From: Chelatococcus composti
GTDB lineage: Bacteria; Pseudomonadota; Alphaproteobacteria; Rhizobiales; Beijerinckiaceae
Assembly: GCF_014201415.1 (NCBI RefSeq)
Contig: NZ_JACHEH010000008.1
Coordinates: forward strand, 43,655-107,654
Reading direction: 5' to 3'
Length of the DNA stretch: 64,000 nt
The translations under genes were made by a program, and so were the position numbers. This document shows, one piece after another, positions 1 through 8,836 of this stretch. Within the stretch, counting starts at the first letter, position 1, and each line of letters opens with the position of its first letter. Under the pieces are notes generated by a model. It saw only the letters and a list, made by a program, of their open reading frames with translations, was not told the origin of the DNA and did not search any database.

Positions 1-8
1 CCTTGCCT

Positions 9-1670
9 TCAGGCCATGGCGGCCGTGCCGTCGCTGCGCAGGCGGCTCTCGCGCAGGGCGCCCGCCTCGTCGAGGATGGGGTAGGCGACCGAGGTGATGT
101 GGGCGTTGATCTGCTTGAGGTCGCGCAGCACGTCCAGGTGCAGCGTGCTCGACTGGATGCTCTCGATGCGCCCCTCGCGCAGGCGTTCCAGGTGCCGCTC
201 GGCGGACTGGCGCTCCATGTGGCGCACGTTCACCTTCACCTCCACGAGCTTGCGGGCGAGGTCCATGTCCCGGCTGATGAAGATGCTCTGGGCGATGCGC
301 AGGTTCTCCAGCGTGCGCGCGTGCAGCTCCTCGATCTCCGCCATGCCCTCGCGCGAGAAGCGCAGCCCGTACTTGATCTTCTTGCCGATCATGTCGAGCA
401 GGCTCTTGTCGATGATGTCGCCGATATGCTCGAGGTTGATGGCGTAGGAGATAATCTCCGTGGCCTTGCGCGCATCCTCGTCGTCGAGCCCCTCGTGGCC
501 CAGGCGCGAGAGGTAGAGCTTCACCGCCTGCTGCAGCGCGTCCACCTCGTCGTCCATCTTGGCGATCTCGCTCTTGAGCTTGGCGTCGTTGTTGCGCAGC
601 GCCTCCAGGCTCTTGACCAGCATCACCTCGATCACGTCGCCGATGCGCAGCGTCTCGCGGGCGGCGCAGCTCAGCGCCACGGCAGGCGTGTCGAGCGACG
701 CCTCGTCGAGATAGCGCGGCCCCATGCGTGTGTCGGGCAGCTGTGGCAGCAGCCGCTCGGCGATGCGCGCGATGACGCCGACGAGCGGCAGGAAGATCAC
801 GGCGAGCGCAATGTTGAAGGCCAGGTGCACGTCGACGGCGAAAGTGCTCGTCAGCGCCGCAGCATGGGCGAGGTAGCCCTCGGCCGGGCCGATGAATGGC
901 AGGGCCAGCAGGCAGCCGGCGCCGCGGACGGCGAGGTTGCCCAGCGTCACGCGGCGCGCCAGCGGGCCGTAGCCCGCGGTGGCGAGCGCCGGCGGCACGG
1001 CCCCGCCGAGATTGGCGCCGAGGACGAGCGCGACGACAAGCCCCGGGTCCATGTTGCTCGAGGCGGCGAGCGAGGCAACGAGCAGCACGATGGCAAGGCT
1101 GGAGGCGGCAACGAAGGCAAGCACCGCCGCCACCAGCAGGCCGACGACGGGCGCTGCGCCGAGTGCGGCGAGCAGGCTCTGCAGCGTGGGGGAGGCGCGC
1201 ATCGGCTCCGTCGCCCCGCCGATAAGCTGCAGCGACAGGAGCATGAGGCCGAGGCCGATGATGGCGCGGCCGATGGCCTTGGGCTTGGAGCTGTCGGTCG
1301 CCATGAAGGTGGCGACGCCGCACAGGATCAGCACCGGGGACAGCCAGTGCAGGTCGAGCGCCAGCAGCCGCGTCACCAGCGCCGTGCCCACGTTGGCGCC
1401 GATCATGATCGCCTGCGCCATGGCCGTGGTCATCAGCTCGCGGCTGGCAAAGGAGGCGGTGATGAGGGCCGTGGCCGTGCTGCTCTGCACGGCGATGGTT
1501 GCCGCCAGGCCGGCGAAAAAAGCCTTGAAACGGTTGGTGGTGCCGAGCGCGATCCAGTGCCGGAGGCTGGAGCCGAAGGCGCGGGTGACCCCGGTCTTGA
1601 CCATGCGCAGGCCCCAGAGCAGCAGGGCCCCGGCGCCCAGAAGGTCGATCAGCACCAGATTCGCCGACAT
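9..1670 (-). CDS. Na+/phosphate cotransporter (NptA/YjbB type) with C-terminal PhoU-like domain
   Basis: This 553-residue inner-membrane protein is a Na/Pi cotransporter II family member. About nine hydrophobic segments fill residues 1-310. The family signature QSSTATA lies near residue 60, and a related inverted repeat (VALVLGANLGGAVPPALA) follows near 210. Residues about 340-540 are a helical, charged PhoU-like domain, as in bacterial YjbB, which is known to export phosphate. The ATG is preceded by a GGGAG ribosome site. It is the last gene of a long minus-strand run, 90 bases after surE. That position fits disposal or balancing of phosphate released by the phosphatases upstream, which is inference. 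The family assignment is secure, but the direction of transport is not readable. Confidence 0.9.
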   Translation of the reverse strand: MSANLVLIDLLGAGALLLWGLRMVKTGVTRAFGSSLRHWIALGTTNRFKAFFAGLAATIAVQSSTATALITASFASRELMTTAMAQAIMIGANVGTALVTRLLALDLHWLSPVLILCGVATFMATDSSKPKAIGRAIIGLGLMLLSLQLIGGATEPMRASPTLQSLLAALGAAPVVGLLVAAVLAFVAASSLAIVLLVASLAASSNMDPGLVVALVLGANLGGAVPPALATAGYGPLARRVTLGNLAVRGAGCLLALPFIGPAEGYLAHAAALTSTFAVDVHLAFNIALAVIFLPLVGVIARIAERLLPQLPDTRMGPRYLDEASLDTPAVALSCAARETLRIGDVIEVMLVKSLEALRNNDAKLKSEIAKMDDEVDALQQAVKLYLSRLGHEGLDDEDARKATEIISYAINLEHIGDIIDKSLLDMIGKKIKYGLRFSREGMAEIEELHARTLENLRIAQSIFISRDMDLARKLVEVKVNVRHMERQSAERHLERLREGRIESIQSSTLHLDVLRDLKQINAHITSVAYPILDEAGALRESRLRSDGTAAMA

Positions 1671-1760
1671 TCACCGCTCCCTTGCCGCCTGGCGGCCGTA
1701 TCCGTCTGCCTCGCTCGGTGTTTCGTCTCCCCGCCGATGTCGCATCTTACTGTAAGCCGG

Positions 1761-2510
1761 TTATTTCACCATGCCGGCCCAGCCCGCTATGGTTGCATCG
1801 TCGAGCGGCGCATGGGCGAACCAGCAGTGCCGCACGATGGTGACATGGCCGCAGTCGATGGCCGTGTTCTCGTCGCCCGGCAGCAGGGTGTGCGGCCGCC
1901 CGCGACGGATGCGGCAGGTGATGCGGTCCCCGTCCCGCTCCGTCACATCCATCGCCGAGGCGATCTTGTCGCGGCCGATGCGCGCGCCGGCGAGCGGGGC
2001 CGGCAGTTCCTTCGGCAGGTTGACGGACAGCCACGTTCCCTCGCTGTGCCAGTCGCCCCGCGCCGCCCACAGGAGGTCGATGAGAGCCCGCACCGCGTCC
2101 CGCTCGCGCCCGCCTGCGGCGCCACCCTTGGTGCGGGAGAAGGCGAGCGCCGGAAGCCCCCACATGGCCGCCTCGCGGGCGATGGCCATGGTGCCGGAAT
2201 AGGCCATGTCCTCCCCCACGTTGCGCCCGTCATTGATGCCGGAGAGGACGAGATCGGGCCGTGCCTCGGCCATCAGCACCGACAGGGCGGCCACGACACA
2301 GTCAGCCGGTGCGCCGGAGCAGGCATAGGTCCGCTCGTCCTGCCGGGTCAGCACGATGTCCCTGTCGAAGGAGAGCTGGTGGCTCGCCGCCGTCCACTTC
2401 CGCTCCGGCGCGACGATCCACACCTCGTCCCCCCGCGCCCGTGCCGCCTCGGCCAGCAGTGCGAGGCCCGGAGAGGTGATGCCGTCGTCGTTGGAGATGA
2501 GAACGCGCAT
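1761..2510 (-). CDS. surE: 5'/3'-nucleotidase SurE
   Basis: SurE is a metal-dependent phosphatase acting on nucleoside monophosphates and other small phosphomonoesters in the cytoplasm. The 249-residue length is normal. The N-terminal SNDDGI motif (metal-binding D8 and D9), the SGINDGRNVG motif near residue 93 and the YSGTMAIAREA segment are all intact. Its start lies 9 bases after the stop of the metallo-hydrolase gene, so the two are almost certainly co-transcribed. In many Proteobacteria surE sits with pcm, rpoS or nlpD. Here it closes an ABC-transporter operon instead, which suggests that it dephosphorylates something the transporter brings in. Confidence 0.93.
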   Translation of the reverse strand: MRVLISNDDGITSPGLALLAEAARARGDEVWIVAPERKWTAASHQLSFDRDIVLTRQDERTYACSGAPADCVVAALSVLMAEARPDLVLSGINDGRNVGEDMAYSGTMAIAREAAMWGLPALAFSRTKGGAAGGRERDAVRALIDLLWAARGDWHSEGTWLSVNLPKELPAPLAGARIGRDKIASAMDVTERDGDRITCRIRRGRPHTLLPGDENTAIDCGHVTIVRHCWFAHAPLDDATIAGWAGMVK

Positions 2511-2519
2511 GGAGGCCCT

Positions 2520-3671
2520 TCAGATGTCGAGGCTCGCGCCGGTCGAAAGGTCGGCGCGCAAGAGGGGGATGTGCGCCGCCAGGGCGCGCAGCGTCGCCGG
2601 ATCGCAGGAATGGCCGAGGACGACGCGCGCGCCGCTGGCGGCGACGATGGCGCGGTTCTCGCCGAGCGTCGGGTGGGTCGGCAGGCGGTTCCAGGCCGCC
2701 CGACCGGCCCGTACCATCCTGTCGCCGGGGCTGTCCTTGGGCAGGTGGCCGGTGAACAGCACCGGATGGCCGCGCTGCTCGGCAAGGGGCAGAATCGTAG
2801 CCGCGGGGCCTGACATGCCCATGCCGTCGTGGCAGAGCAGGGCGGCCTGCGGCAGCGGCTCGCCCTCCCGCCAGTCGCGCGCAGCGGCGAGGCGTGCGGC
2901 GAGGCTCCCGCTGACGCCGGGCCGCAGCCATTCGTCGGCAGCGAGCTGCGCCTCGAGGGAGGCGCGCATGCCGGGGGCGAGGGCAATCGGCTCGGGCAGG
3001 ATGGCGAGCAGCTCCAGCGAGCGGCCGGCGAGCGGCGTCGGCAGCACGCATCCCTCGGGGTGCTCCGCCACGAAGGCGGCCACCTGACGCGCGCGCTCGC
3101 GCGCCGGCACGTCATCGTCGCCATAGGAGGCGTCGATGGCGATGGCGTCGCAGGGCGGCAGCGGGTCCATCATGAACACAGGGCTGTCCGGCACCACGTC
3201 TCCGCAATAGGCGAAGCGCCGCTCGCCGTCGTCGATCACGCACCAGGAGCCGCCGACGATGTGTCCCGAGCGGCCTGTGGTCACGGTGAAGGGGCCGAGC
3301 GTCACAGTGCCGCGGGCCGGCAGGGGCTCGACGGCGGCGGCCTTCGCCCGCGCGCGATCGTCCGGCGCGGCATAGGCCGCCCAGGCGAGATCCGCGTCGC
3401 GCGCGGTTTCCGCGCCCATCAGGATGCGGCCGGCAAAGCCGTGTGCGAGGGCCCAGCCGAGCGCCGTCACATGGTCTTCATGGGCATGGGTGATGATGAG
3501 CGCATCGGTGGCGGCGAGCGCGGCCGGAGAGACACGCGGGTAGTAGTCCGCGTGATCCATGGGCACGCTCGTGTTGATGCCCGCATCGAGCATGAGGCGG
3601 TAGCCCTTGCTCTCGATGGCGAGGCTCGTGCGGCCCTTCTCTCCGAAGCCGCCGAGGAGGTGAATTCGCAT
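2520..3671 (-). CDS. MBL-fold metallo-hydrolase
   Basis: The 383-residue product has the metallo-beta-lactamase fold. It opens with MRIHLLGGFGEKG, carries the metal motif HAHEDH (H-x-H-x-D-H) near residue 65, a further His in TGRSGHIVGG, an Asp in YCGDVVPDSP and a late His in VVLGHSCDP. These are the ligands expected for a dinuclear zinc hydrolase, and the layout recalls phosphodiesterase or RNA-processing members. The frame remains open upstream, but the ATG at 3671 is preferred because it begins the conserved first strand and lies 5 bases after the ATPase stop. The substrate is unknown. The neighbours (importer before it, SurE after it) make a phosphodiester hydrolase plausible. Confidence 0.85.
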   Translation of the reverse strand: MRIHLLGGFGEKGRTSLAIESKGYRLMLDAGINTSVPMDHADYYPRVSPAALAATDALIITHAHEDHVTALGWALAHGFAGRILMGAETARDADLAWAAYAAPDDRARAKAAAVEPLPARGTVTLGPFTVTTGRSGHIVGGSWCVIDDGERRFAYCGDVVPDSPVFMMDPLPPCDAIAIDASYGDDDVPARERARQVAAFVAEHPEGCVLPTPLAGRSLELLAILPEPIALAPGMRASLEAQLAADEWLRPGVSGSLAARLAAARDWREGEPLPQAALLCHDGMGMSGPAATILPLAEQRGHPVLFTGHLPKDSPGDRMVRAGRAAWNRLPTHPTLGENRAIVAASGARVVLGHSCDPATLRALAAHIPLLRADLSTGASLDI

Positions 3672-3676
3672 CTGCT

Positions 3677-4753
3677 TCAGCTTTCGGTCGTCGCCGGCAG
3701 CACCCAGCCGTCGTTCACGACGATGTCCACGACGTCGCCGGGACCGTGGTGGAAAGGCTCCGGCACCGCGAGGTGGACGGTGACGTCGGGCGCCCGCACG
3801 AGACTGGCTTCGAGCCGGAAGAAGCCGCCCTGGTAGACGGTGCGCACGATGTGGGCAGAAAGGCCCGTCTGGCCCGGCCCGGCGATGGCGAGGTCGCGGG
3901 CGCGGAGGCATACCTTGGCGTGGCCGGCTTTCTGCAGCGGCGAGGCGCGCAGCGACACCTCGAGCCCGTAGATGCGGCCGTGGCAGCGGCCCTCGCTGTC
4001 GGCGGCGCCGACCTCGGCGGGCAGCACCATGCCCTCGCCGATGAAGCGGGCCACGGTCTCGTTCGCCGGCTGGCGGAACAGGTCCGACGGCGTCGCGATC
4101 TGCAGCAGGCGGCCGCGGTCCATCACCGCGATGCGGTCGGCAAGCGCCATGGCCTCCGCCTGGTCGTGGGTGATGTAGATCATCGTCGTCGCCGTGCGCT
4201 CGTGGAAGCGGGCGAACTCGTCCTCCATCGCCGCGCGCAGGTGCACGTCGAGGTTGGCGAGCGGCTCGTCGAGCAGCACGAGCGAGGGTTCGGTGACGAG
4301 GCAGCGCGCGAGCGCGACGCGCTGGCGCTGGCCGCCGGAGAGAAGACCCGGCCGGCGCTCGGCGAAGGCCTCGAGCCCCACGAGCGCGAGCGCCTCCTTG
4401 ACGCGGCGCGTCCGCTCCGGGTCCTTCACCCCCGCCACCTTGAGGCCGTAGGCGACGTTGTCGAACACGCTCATGTGCGGCCACAGCGCATAGGACTGGA
4501 AGACGATGCCGACGCGCCGGTGCTCCGGCGGCACATGGCGGCGCGCGTCGGACACCACCGTGTCGCCGATGCGGATCTCGCCATCGTCGATCTGGTCGAA
4601 GCCGGCGATCTGCCGCAGGAGGGTCGTCTTGCCGCAGCCGGAGGGGCCGAGCACGGCGAGGAACTCCCCGTCCCGCACCTCCATGGAGACGGCGTCCAGG
4701 GCGCGGTAGTTGCCGAAAGTCTTGGAGACCCTGTCGATGGTCAGTCGCGCCAC
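3677..4753 (-). CDS. ABC transporter ATP-binding protein (ferric/organophosphate-type importer 1)
   Basis: This 358-residue ATPase of the PotA/FbpC group energises the permease encoded just upstream. Walker A is GPSGCGKTT, the Q-loop lies in FQSYALWPHMS, the signature is LSGGQRQR, Walker B is LVLLDEP and the switch His is in YITHDQAEA. A C-terminal TOBE-like region of about 110 residues follows. The start is a GTG at 4753 overlapping the permease stop by 13 bases, which indicates translational coupling. Some members of this subfamily carry iron, others 2-aminoethylphosphonate or hexose phosphates. The ATPase alone cannot tell which. Confidence 0.92.
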   Translation of the reverse strand: MARLTIDRVSKTFGNYRALDAVSMEVRDGEFLAVLGPSGCGKTTLLRQIAGFDQIDDGEIRIGDTVVSDARRHVPPEHRRVGIVFQSYALWPHMSVFDNVAYGLKVAGVKDPERTRRVKEALALVGLEAFAERRPGLLSGGQRQRVALARCLVTEPSLVLLDEPLANLDVHLRAAMEDEFARFHERTATTMIYITHDQAEAMALADRIAVMDRGRLLQIATPSDLFRQPANETVARFIGEGMVLPAEVGAADSEGRCHGRIYGLEVSLRASPLQKAGHAKVCLRARDLAIAGPGQTGLSAHIVRTVYQGGFFRLEASLVRAPDVTVHLAVPEPFHHGPGDVVDIVVNDGWVLPATTES

Positions 4754-6447
4754 GGCAGCACTCCCTGGGGCAGCTTGCGAGCAAAGAGAAGGGTGGCGAG
4801 CATCAGCGCCAGCGTGACGATGACCGTCAGCACCGCGAGCGCCGCCGCATAGGTGGAATCGCCGCCCTGTTCGAAGGAGAAGACGACGACGCCGAGCGTC
4901 TCGTTGCCGGACGACCAGAGGAGGGCCGACACCGTGAGCTCGTTGAAGGCCGTGAGGAAGACGAGAAGCGCGCCCGCCGTCGCCGCCGGGGCAACGAGCG
5001 GCAGGATGATGGTGACGAGCCGGCGCAGGAGCCCAGCCCCCGCAACCTGGGCCGCCTCTTCGAGCGTCCGGTCGAGCTGGTGGTAGCCGCTGGCGACGGG
5101 GCGCAGCCCGAGCACGAGGAAGCGCGCCACGTAGCAGAAGAAGATGATCCAGATGGTGTTGTAGAGCGAGACGCCGAACACCGGCAGCGGCTTGAGGAAG
5201 ATGAGGATGGCCGCGATGGCCAGCACCACGCCCGGCAAGGCATAGGGCAGCTCGGCGGCGAGGTTGAGCAGCCGCAGCATGCGCGAGCGCCGCCAGACGA
5301 GGAAGTAGGCGAGCGGTACCGACACCACGACGATCACGACGGCGGCAGCAGCCGACAGCCCGAAGCTGTTGGCGAAGGCGCGCCGCGAGGCCGCGTGGTC
5401 GAACATCACGTAGGCATAGTTCTCCAGCGTCGCCGACGCGGCGGTCAGCGGCACGCCGTAGCTCGGCACCAGCGAGGTGGCGACGAGGCCGGCGAGCGGC
5501 ACCACGAGGATGACGAGCACAAGCGCCCACAGCAGGATCTCGCTCGGCAGCCGCCAGCCGCGCAGCTCGAAAGGCCTGGCCGCCGTCGATGTCGTGGTGA
5601 TGCGGAAGTCGCGACGGCGCAGCATCAGGTCCTGCACGACGATGCCCGCCATGGCAATGACGCCGATGAGCGTCGAGAGGACGGCCACCTCGGAGAGGGC
5701 ACTCGGCCCGAGCCCCGACAGGCGCTGGTAGATCAGCGTCGGCAGCACGAGGTAGTTCGCGGGAATGCCGAGAAAGGCCGGAATGCCGAAGTTGCCGAGG
5801 CTCGAGACGAAGCACAGGGCGATGCCGGCGACGAGCGGCGGTGTCATCAGCGGCAGGATGATGGTGCGCAGCACCGTGAGCTTGCCGGCACCGGCGGCTA
5901 GCCCGGCCTCGATCAGCTCCTTCGGCAGGGCGCGCAGGCCAGCGCGCAGCGTGAGGAAGACGAGCGGCGCATACTGGATGCCGAGCAGCAGGATGATGCC
6001 CTCGGCCGAATAGAGCGGGTTGCGTGTGCCCAGTGGCGGGGCGAGGCCCAGCGTCTTCAGCAGGGCGCTTGACGGGCCCGTCACCTGCAGCCAGGCGAGC
6101 GCCGTGACCTGCGGCGCGATCATCAGCGGCAGCACAAAACAAAACACGAAGGCGTTGCGCGCCCGCATGTCGGTGAGGGCGACGAAACAGGCGACGATGC
6201 TGCCGATGACGACGGCGAGGACGGTGCCTCCGAAGGTCGTCACCAAGCTGTTGCGCACCGCCGTCCAGGTGGTCGGATCGGACAGGACCGCGCCGATCAC
6301 GCCGGAGGAGAGCGCGCCGCCTGGCGCGATGCCCTCGAGGACGAGCCGTGCAAGCGGCAGGATGGAGAGAACGGCGACGAGGACCACGAGCCCCCACAGG
6401 AGCGTAAGATCCCCGCCGCGCATGGCCTTGGCAGCGCTGCCGCTCAT
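4741..6447 (-). CDS. ABC transporter permease, two-domain ferric-type (importer 1)
   Basis: The 568-residue inner-membrane permease has two homologous halves of about six transmembrane segments each, as in FbpB/SfuB/AfuB. Each half carries an EAA-type cytoplasmic loop that docks on the ATPase: EAGLAAGAGKLTVLRTIILP near residue 180 and EEAAQVAGAGLLRRLVTIIL near residue 465. It lies between its binding protein (22 bases upstream) and its ATPase (overlapping), so the importer set is complete. The length matches the family's usual 540-570 residues, unlike the longer paralogue at 24,365. Confidence 0.92.
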   Translation of the reverse strand: MSGSAAKAMRGGDLTLLWGLVVLVAVLSILPLARLVLEGIAPGGALSSGVIGAVLSDPTTWTAVRNSLVTTFGGTVLAVVIGSIVACFVALTDMRARNAFVFCFVLPLMIAPQVTALAWLQVTGPSSALLKTLGLAPPLGTRNPLYSAEGIILLLGIQYAPLVFLTLRAGLRALPKELIEAGLAAGAGKLTVLRTIILPLMTPPLVAGIALCFVSSLGNFGIPAFLGIPANYLVLPTLIYQRLSGLGPSALSEVAVLSTLIGVIAMAGIVVQDLMLRRRDFRITTTSTAARPFELRGWRLPSEILLWALVLVILVVPLAGLVATSLVPSYGVPLTAASATLENYAYVMFDHAASRRAFANSFGLSAAAAVVIVVVSVPLAYFLVWRRSRMLRLLNLAAELPYALPGVVLAIAAILIFLKPLPVFGVSLYNTIWIIFFCYVARFLVLGLRPVASGYHQLDRTLEEAAQVAGAGLLRRLVTIILPLVAPAATAGALLVFLTAFNELTVSALLWSSGNETLGVVVFSFEQGGDSTYAAALAVLTVIVTLALMLATLLFARKLPQGVLPWRD

Positions 6448-6469
6448 GACGTTTCGCTATCCGGCCGGC

Positions 6470-7468
6470 TCAGTTGCCGAACATCTCGGCGAAGCGCTTC
6501 TTGTCCGCCTCGGTCGACTCGACGACCTTGGCGATGTTCGTCGCCATCAGCTTGATCTCGGTGCCCTCCGGCAGCCAGTCGGGCTTGGCGACGCCGGCCT
6601 TGGCGGGCACGTAGCCCATGGAGGCTGCGAGCTTCTGGCCGTCGTCGGAGAGGATGAAGTCGACGAACGCCTTGGCGGCCGCCTCGTTCTTCGTGGTCTT
6701 GAGGATGGCGACCGGCTCGGTCACGGCCGGCACGCCCTCGGCCGGGAAGACGAAATCGACCGGCGAACCCTTGGCCTTGGCGTTGAGCGCCATGAAGTCA
6801 ACGAGGACGCCGTAGGCCTTCTCGCCGCTGGCGACGGACTTCAGCACCGCGCCGTTGCCGCGCACGGCCACCGCCTCGTTGGCCTTGAGCCCCTCGTAGA
6901 ACGACCAGCCGAGGTCGGGATGCTCCACCATCGTGCTCAGCATGATGGCGGCCGCGCCGGAATAGAGCGGGCTCGGCATGGAGATCTGCCCCTTGTAGGA
7001 GGGTTTGGTCAGATCCTTCCAGGACGTGGGCTTCTCGGCCGCGCCAGTGTTGTAGGCGATGCCGGTCGTGATGAGCTTGGAGCCGAAATAGGTCTTGTCG
7101 GCGTCGTAGGTCTCCTTGTCGAAGCCGTCGACCTTCGCCTCGGGATAGGGCAGGAGGCGCCCGTCCTTCTTCAGGATCTCCATGCTCGCGGCGTCGGCGA
7201 TGAACAGGACGTCGGGGCGCGGGTCGCCGGCCGTGAACTCGGCGGCGAGCTTGCCCATCACCTCCGTCGTGCCGGAGCGGAAGATTTCCACCTCGACGCC
7301 CGGATAGGCCTTCTTGAAGGCCTCCGTCGTCATGCTGGCGTCCTTCTCGGGCTGCGAGGTGTAGAGCACGAGTTTGCCGGACGGGGCCTGGGCAAAGGCA
7401 GGCGCCGCGGCGAGGGCCGCGGCGAGCGCGCCGGCGGCGACAAGGGTACGGCGGGTCAGCGTGTTCAT
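6470..7468 (-). CDS. ABC transporter periplasmic substrate-binding protein (COG1840 type, importer 1)
   Basis: This 332-residue periplasmic binding protein begins with a signal peptide (MNTLTRRTLVAAGALAAALA, cleaved near AFAQA). The mature part (LVLYTSQPEKDASMTTEAFKKAYPGVEVEIFRSGT) is typical of the ferric-binding/AfuA/PhnS group. The ATG at 7468 is chosen over an in-frame codon eight residues upstream because GGGAGG lies five bases before it. It starts the importer operon and sits 114 bases after the E2 gene with no clear terminator between. Ligand cannot be read from sequence; known members bind Fe3+, hexose phosphates or aminoethylphosphonate. Confidence 0.9.
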   Translation of the reverse strand: MNTLTRRTLVAAGALAAALAAAPAFAQAPSGKLVLYTSQPEKDASMTTEAFKKAYPGVEVEIFRSGTTEVMGKLAAEFTAGDPRPDVLFIADAASMEILKKDGRLLPYPEAKVDGFDKETYDADKTYFGSKLITTGIAYNTGAAEKPTSWKDLTKPSYKGQISMPSPLYSGAAAIMLSTMVEHPDLGWSFYEGLKANEAVAVRGNGAVLKSVASGEKAYGVLVDFMALNAKAKGSPVDFVFPAEGVPAVTEPVAILKTTKNEAAAKAFVDFILSDDGQKLAASMGYVPAKAGVAKPDWLPEGTEIKLMATNIAKVVESTEADKKRFAEMFGN

Positions 7469-7582
7469 CGTTTTCCTCCCACTGTGGGCCAAGGCTGCGC
7501 ACGATGCGCGGAGCTGGCATACCTATCGTCTGGTGGTTTTGCTTTTGTGACGATGGATCCTGTGATTTTTCCGACAGTTAGA

Positions 7583-8836
7583 TCAGATTAGCACCTCCGG
7601 GCACTCGATGGCTTCCCTGAGGTCGGCCATGAAGCGCGCGGCCGTCACACCGTCTACGATTCGATGGTCCGACGACAGGGAGAAGGTGGCCATCGGCCTC
7701 AGCACGATCTGTCCGTCACGGCCGACCGGCGTGTCCACGGTGCGCCCGACGGCGAGGATGGCGCTTTCAGGCTGGTTGATGATGGCGGTGAAGCTGTCGA
7801 CCCCGTACATGCCGAGGTTCGAGATCGTGAAGGTGCCGCCGCGCATGTCCGCCGGCTGGATGGTGCGGTTTGCCACTGCCTCGCGCAGGCGGCCGAACTC
7901 GCGCGTCAGTTCCGCGAGGTTCTTGCCCTCCGCGCCGCGCAGCACGGGCACCACCAGGTCGCCGTCCCGTTCCATGGCGATGCCGATGTTGACGGTGGGG
8001 TGCAGCCGGGCGGCATCCCCCTCGACACTGGCGTTGAGCATGGGGTGGCGTGGCAGGATGCCGGCGACGACGCGCGCAAGGAGCACCGTCAGGCTCGGCC
8101 TGACACCCACCGCCTTTTCGATGCGTGGGCCGACGCGCTTCAGAAGCGCTTGCAGGGCGCCCATGTCGATCTGCGCCATCATGTAGAAATGCGGCGCAAC
8201 CCGCATGCTCTCCGAAAGCCGGCTCGCGATGATGCGCCGCACGGGACCGAAGGGCACGAGCTCCCCTTCGGTGGGCGCCTCGGCGGGCGCCCGCGCCGCG
8301 ACGGGCGCCGGCTCGGCAGGCCGCTTCGCCAGATGGGCGAGCACGTCCTCCTCCGTGATGCGCCCGCGCGGGCCAGAGCCCGTCACCTCGGCGATGGCGA
8401 TGCCGTGGAGGCGGGCCGTGCGGCGGGCAAGCGGCGTCGCGCGCACGCCGCTGTCGAGGGCCCGCGCAGGATGGCCGTTCGAGGCCGGCGCGGTGGAGGC
8501 GGCGGCCTCGCCGGAGGGGGAGGCTGGCGGTTGCTGCGCCTGCGGGGCGGCTGCCGTCTCCGCCGCTGGCGGCGGCGGCGTGTCGCTGGCGTCCTCGCCC
8601 TCCAGAAAGATCCACGCCACGGGCGTGCCCACCGCGATTGGCTCGCCGGAGGCGGGCACGAGGTTGCGGATGATGCCGCTCGCCGGTGCCTCCACCTCCA
8701 TGACGGCCTTGTTGGTGCCGATCTCGAAGAGGATGTCGCCCTGCTTGACGAAATCGCCCTCGGAGACCTTCCAGGCCTCGATGGAGCCGGTCTCCATGTC
8801 CATGTCGACCTTGGGGAGGATGACCTCGACGGGCAT
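7583..8836 (-). CDS. 2-oxo acid dehydrogenase complex E2 (dihydrolipoyl acyltransferase)
   Basis: The 417-residue core subunit transfers an acyl group to CoA in a pyruvate-, branched-chain- or acetoin-dehydrogenase complex. An N-terminal lipoyl domain (about 1-77) carries lysine 43 in TNKA, a variant of the common TDKA. A Pro/Ala-rich linker, a peripheral subunit-binding domain (RATPLARRTARLHGI, about 133-170) and a catalytic domain ending in the HRIVDG motif follow. Only one lipoyl domain is present. The start codon overlaps the E1-beta stop as ATGA. No E3 (dihydrolipoamide dehydrogenase) gene is in the window, so E3 must come from elsewhere. Confidence 0.92.
   Translation of the reverse strand: MPVEVILPKVDMDMETGSIEAWKVSEGDFVKQGDILFEIGTNKAVMEVEAPASGIIRNLVPASGEPIAVGTPVAWIFLEGEDASDTPPPPAAETAAAPQAQQPPASPSGEAAASTAPASNGHPARALDSGVRATPLARRTARLHGIAIAEVTGSGPRGRITEEDVLAHLAKRPAEPAPVAARAPAEAPTEGELVPFGPVRRIIASRLSESMRVAPHFYMMAQIDMGALQALLKRVGPRIEKAVGVRPSLTVLLARVVAGILPRHPMLNASVEGDAARLHPTVNIGIAMERDGDLVVPVLRGAEGKNLAELTREFGRLREAVANRTIQPADMRGGTFTISNLGMYGVDSFTAIINQPESAILAVGRTVDTPVGRDGQIVLRPMATFSLSSDHRIVDGVTAARFMADLREAIECPEVLI

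Noticed and set aside
3..2813. A 936-codon open frame on the plus strand opposite nptA, surE and part of the MBL gene
   Set aside because: It is the antisense shadow of well-recognised minus-strand genes in very GC-rich DNA; its composition is Arg/Ala/Gly/His/Gln-rich with no domain.
6470..7468. Calling the COG1840-type importers iron(III) transporters
   Set aside because: The family includes hexose-phosphate and phosphonate importers and both operons carry phosphatase genes, so the ligand is left open.
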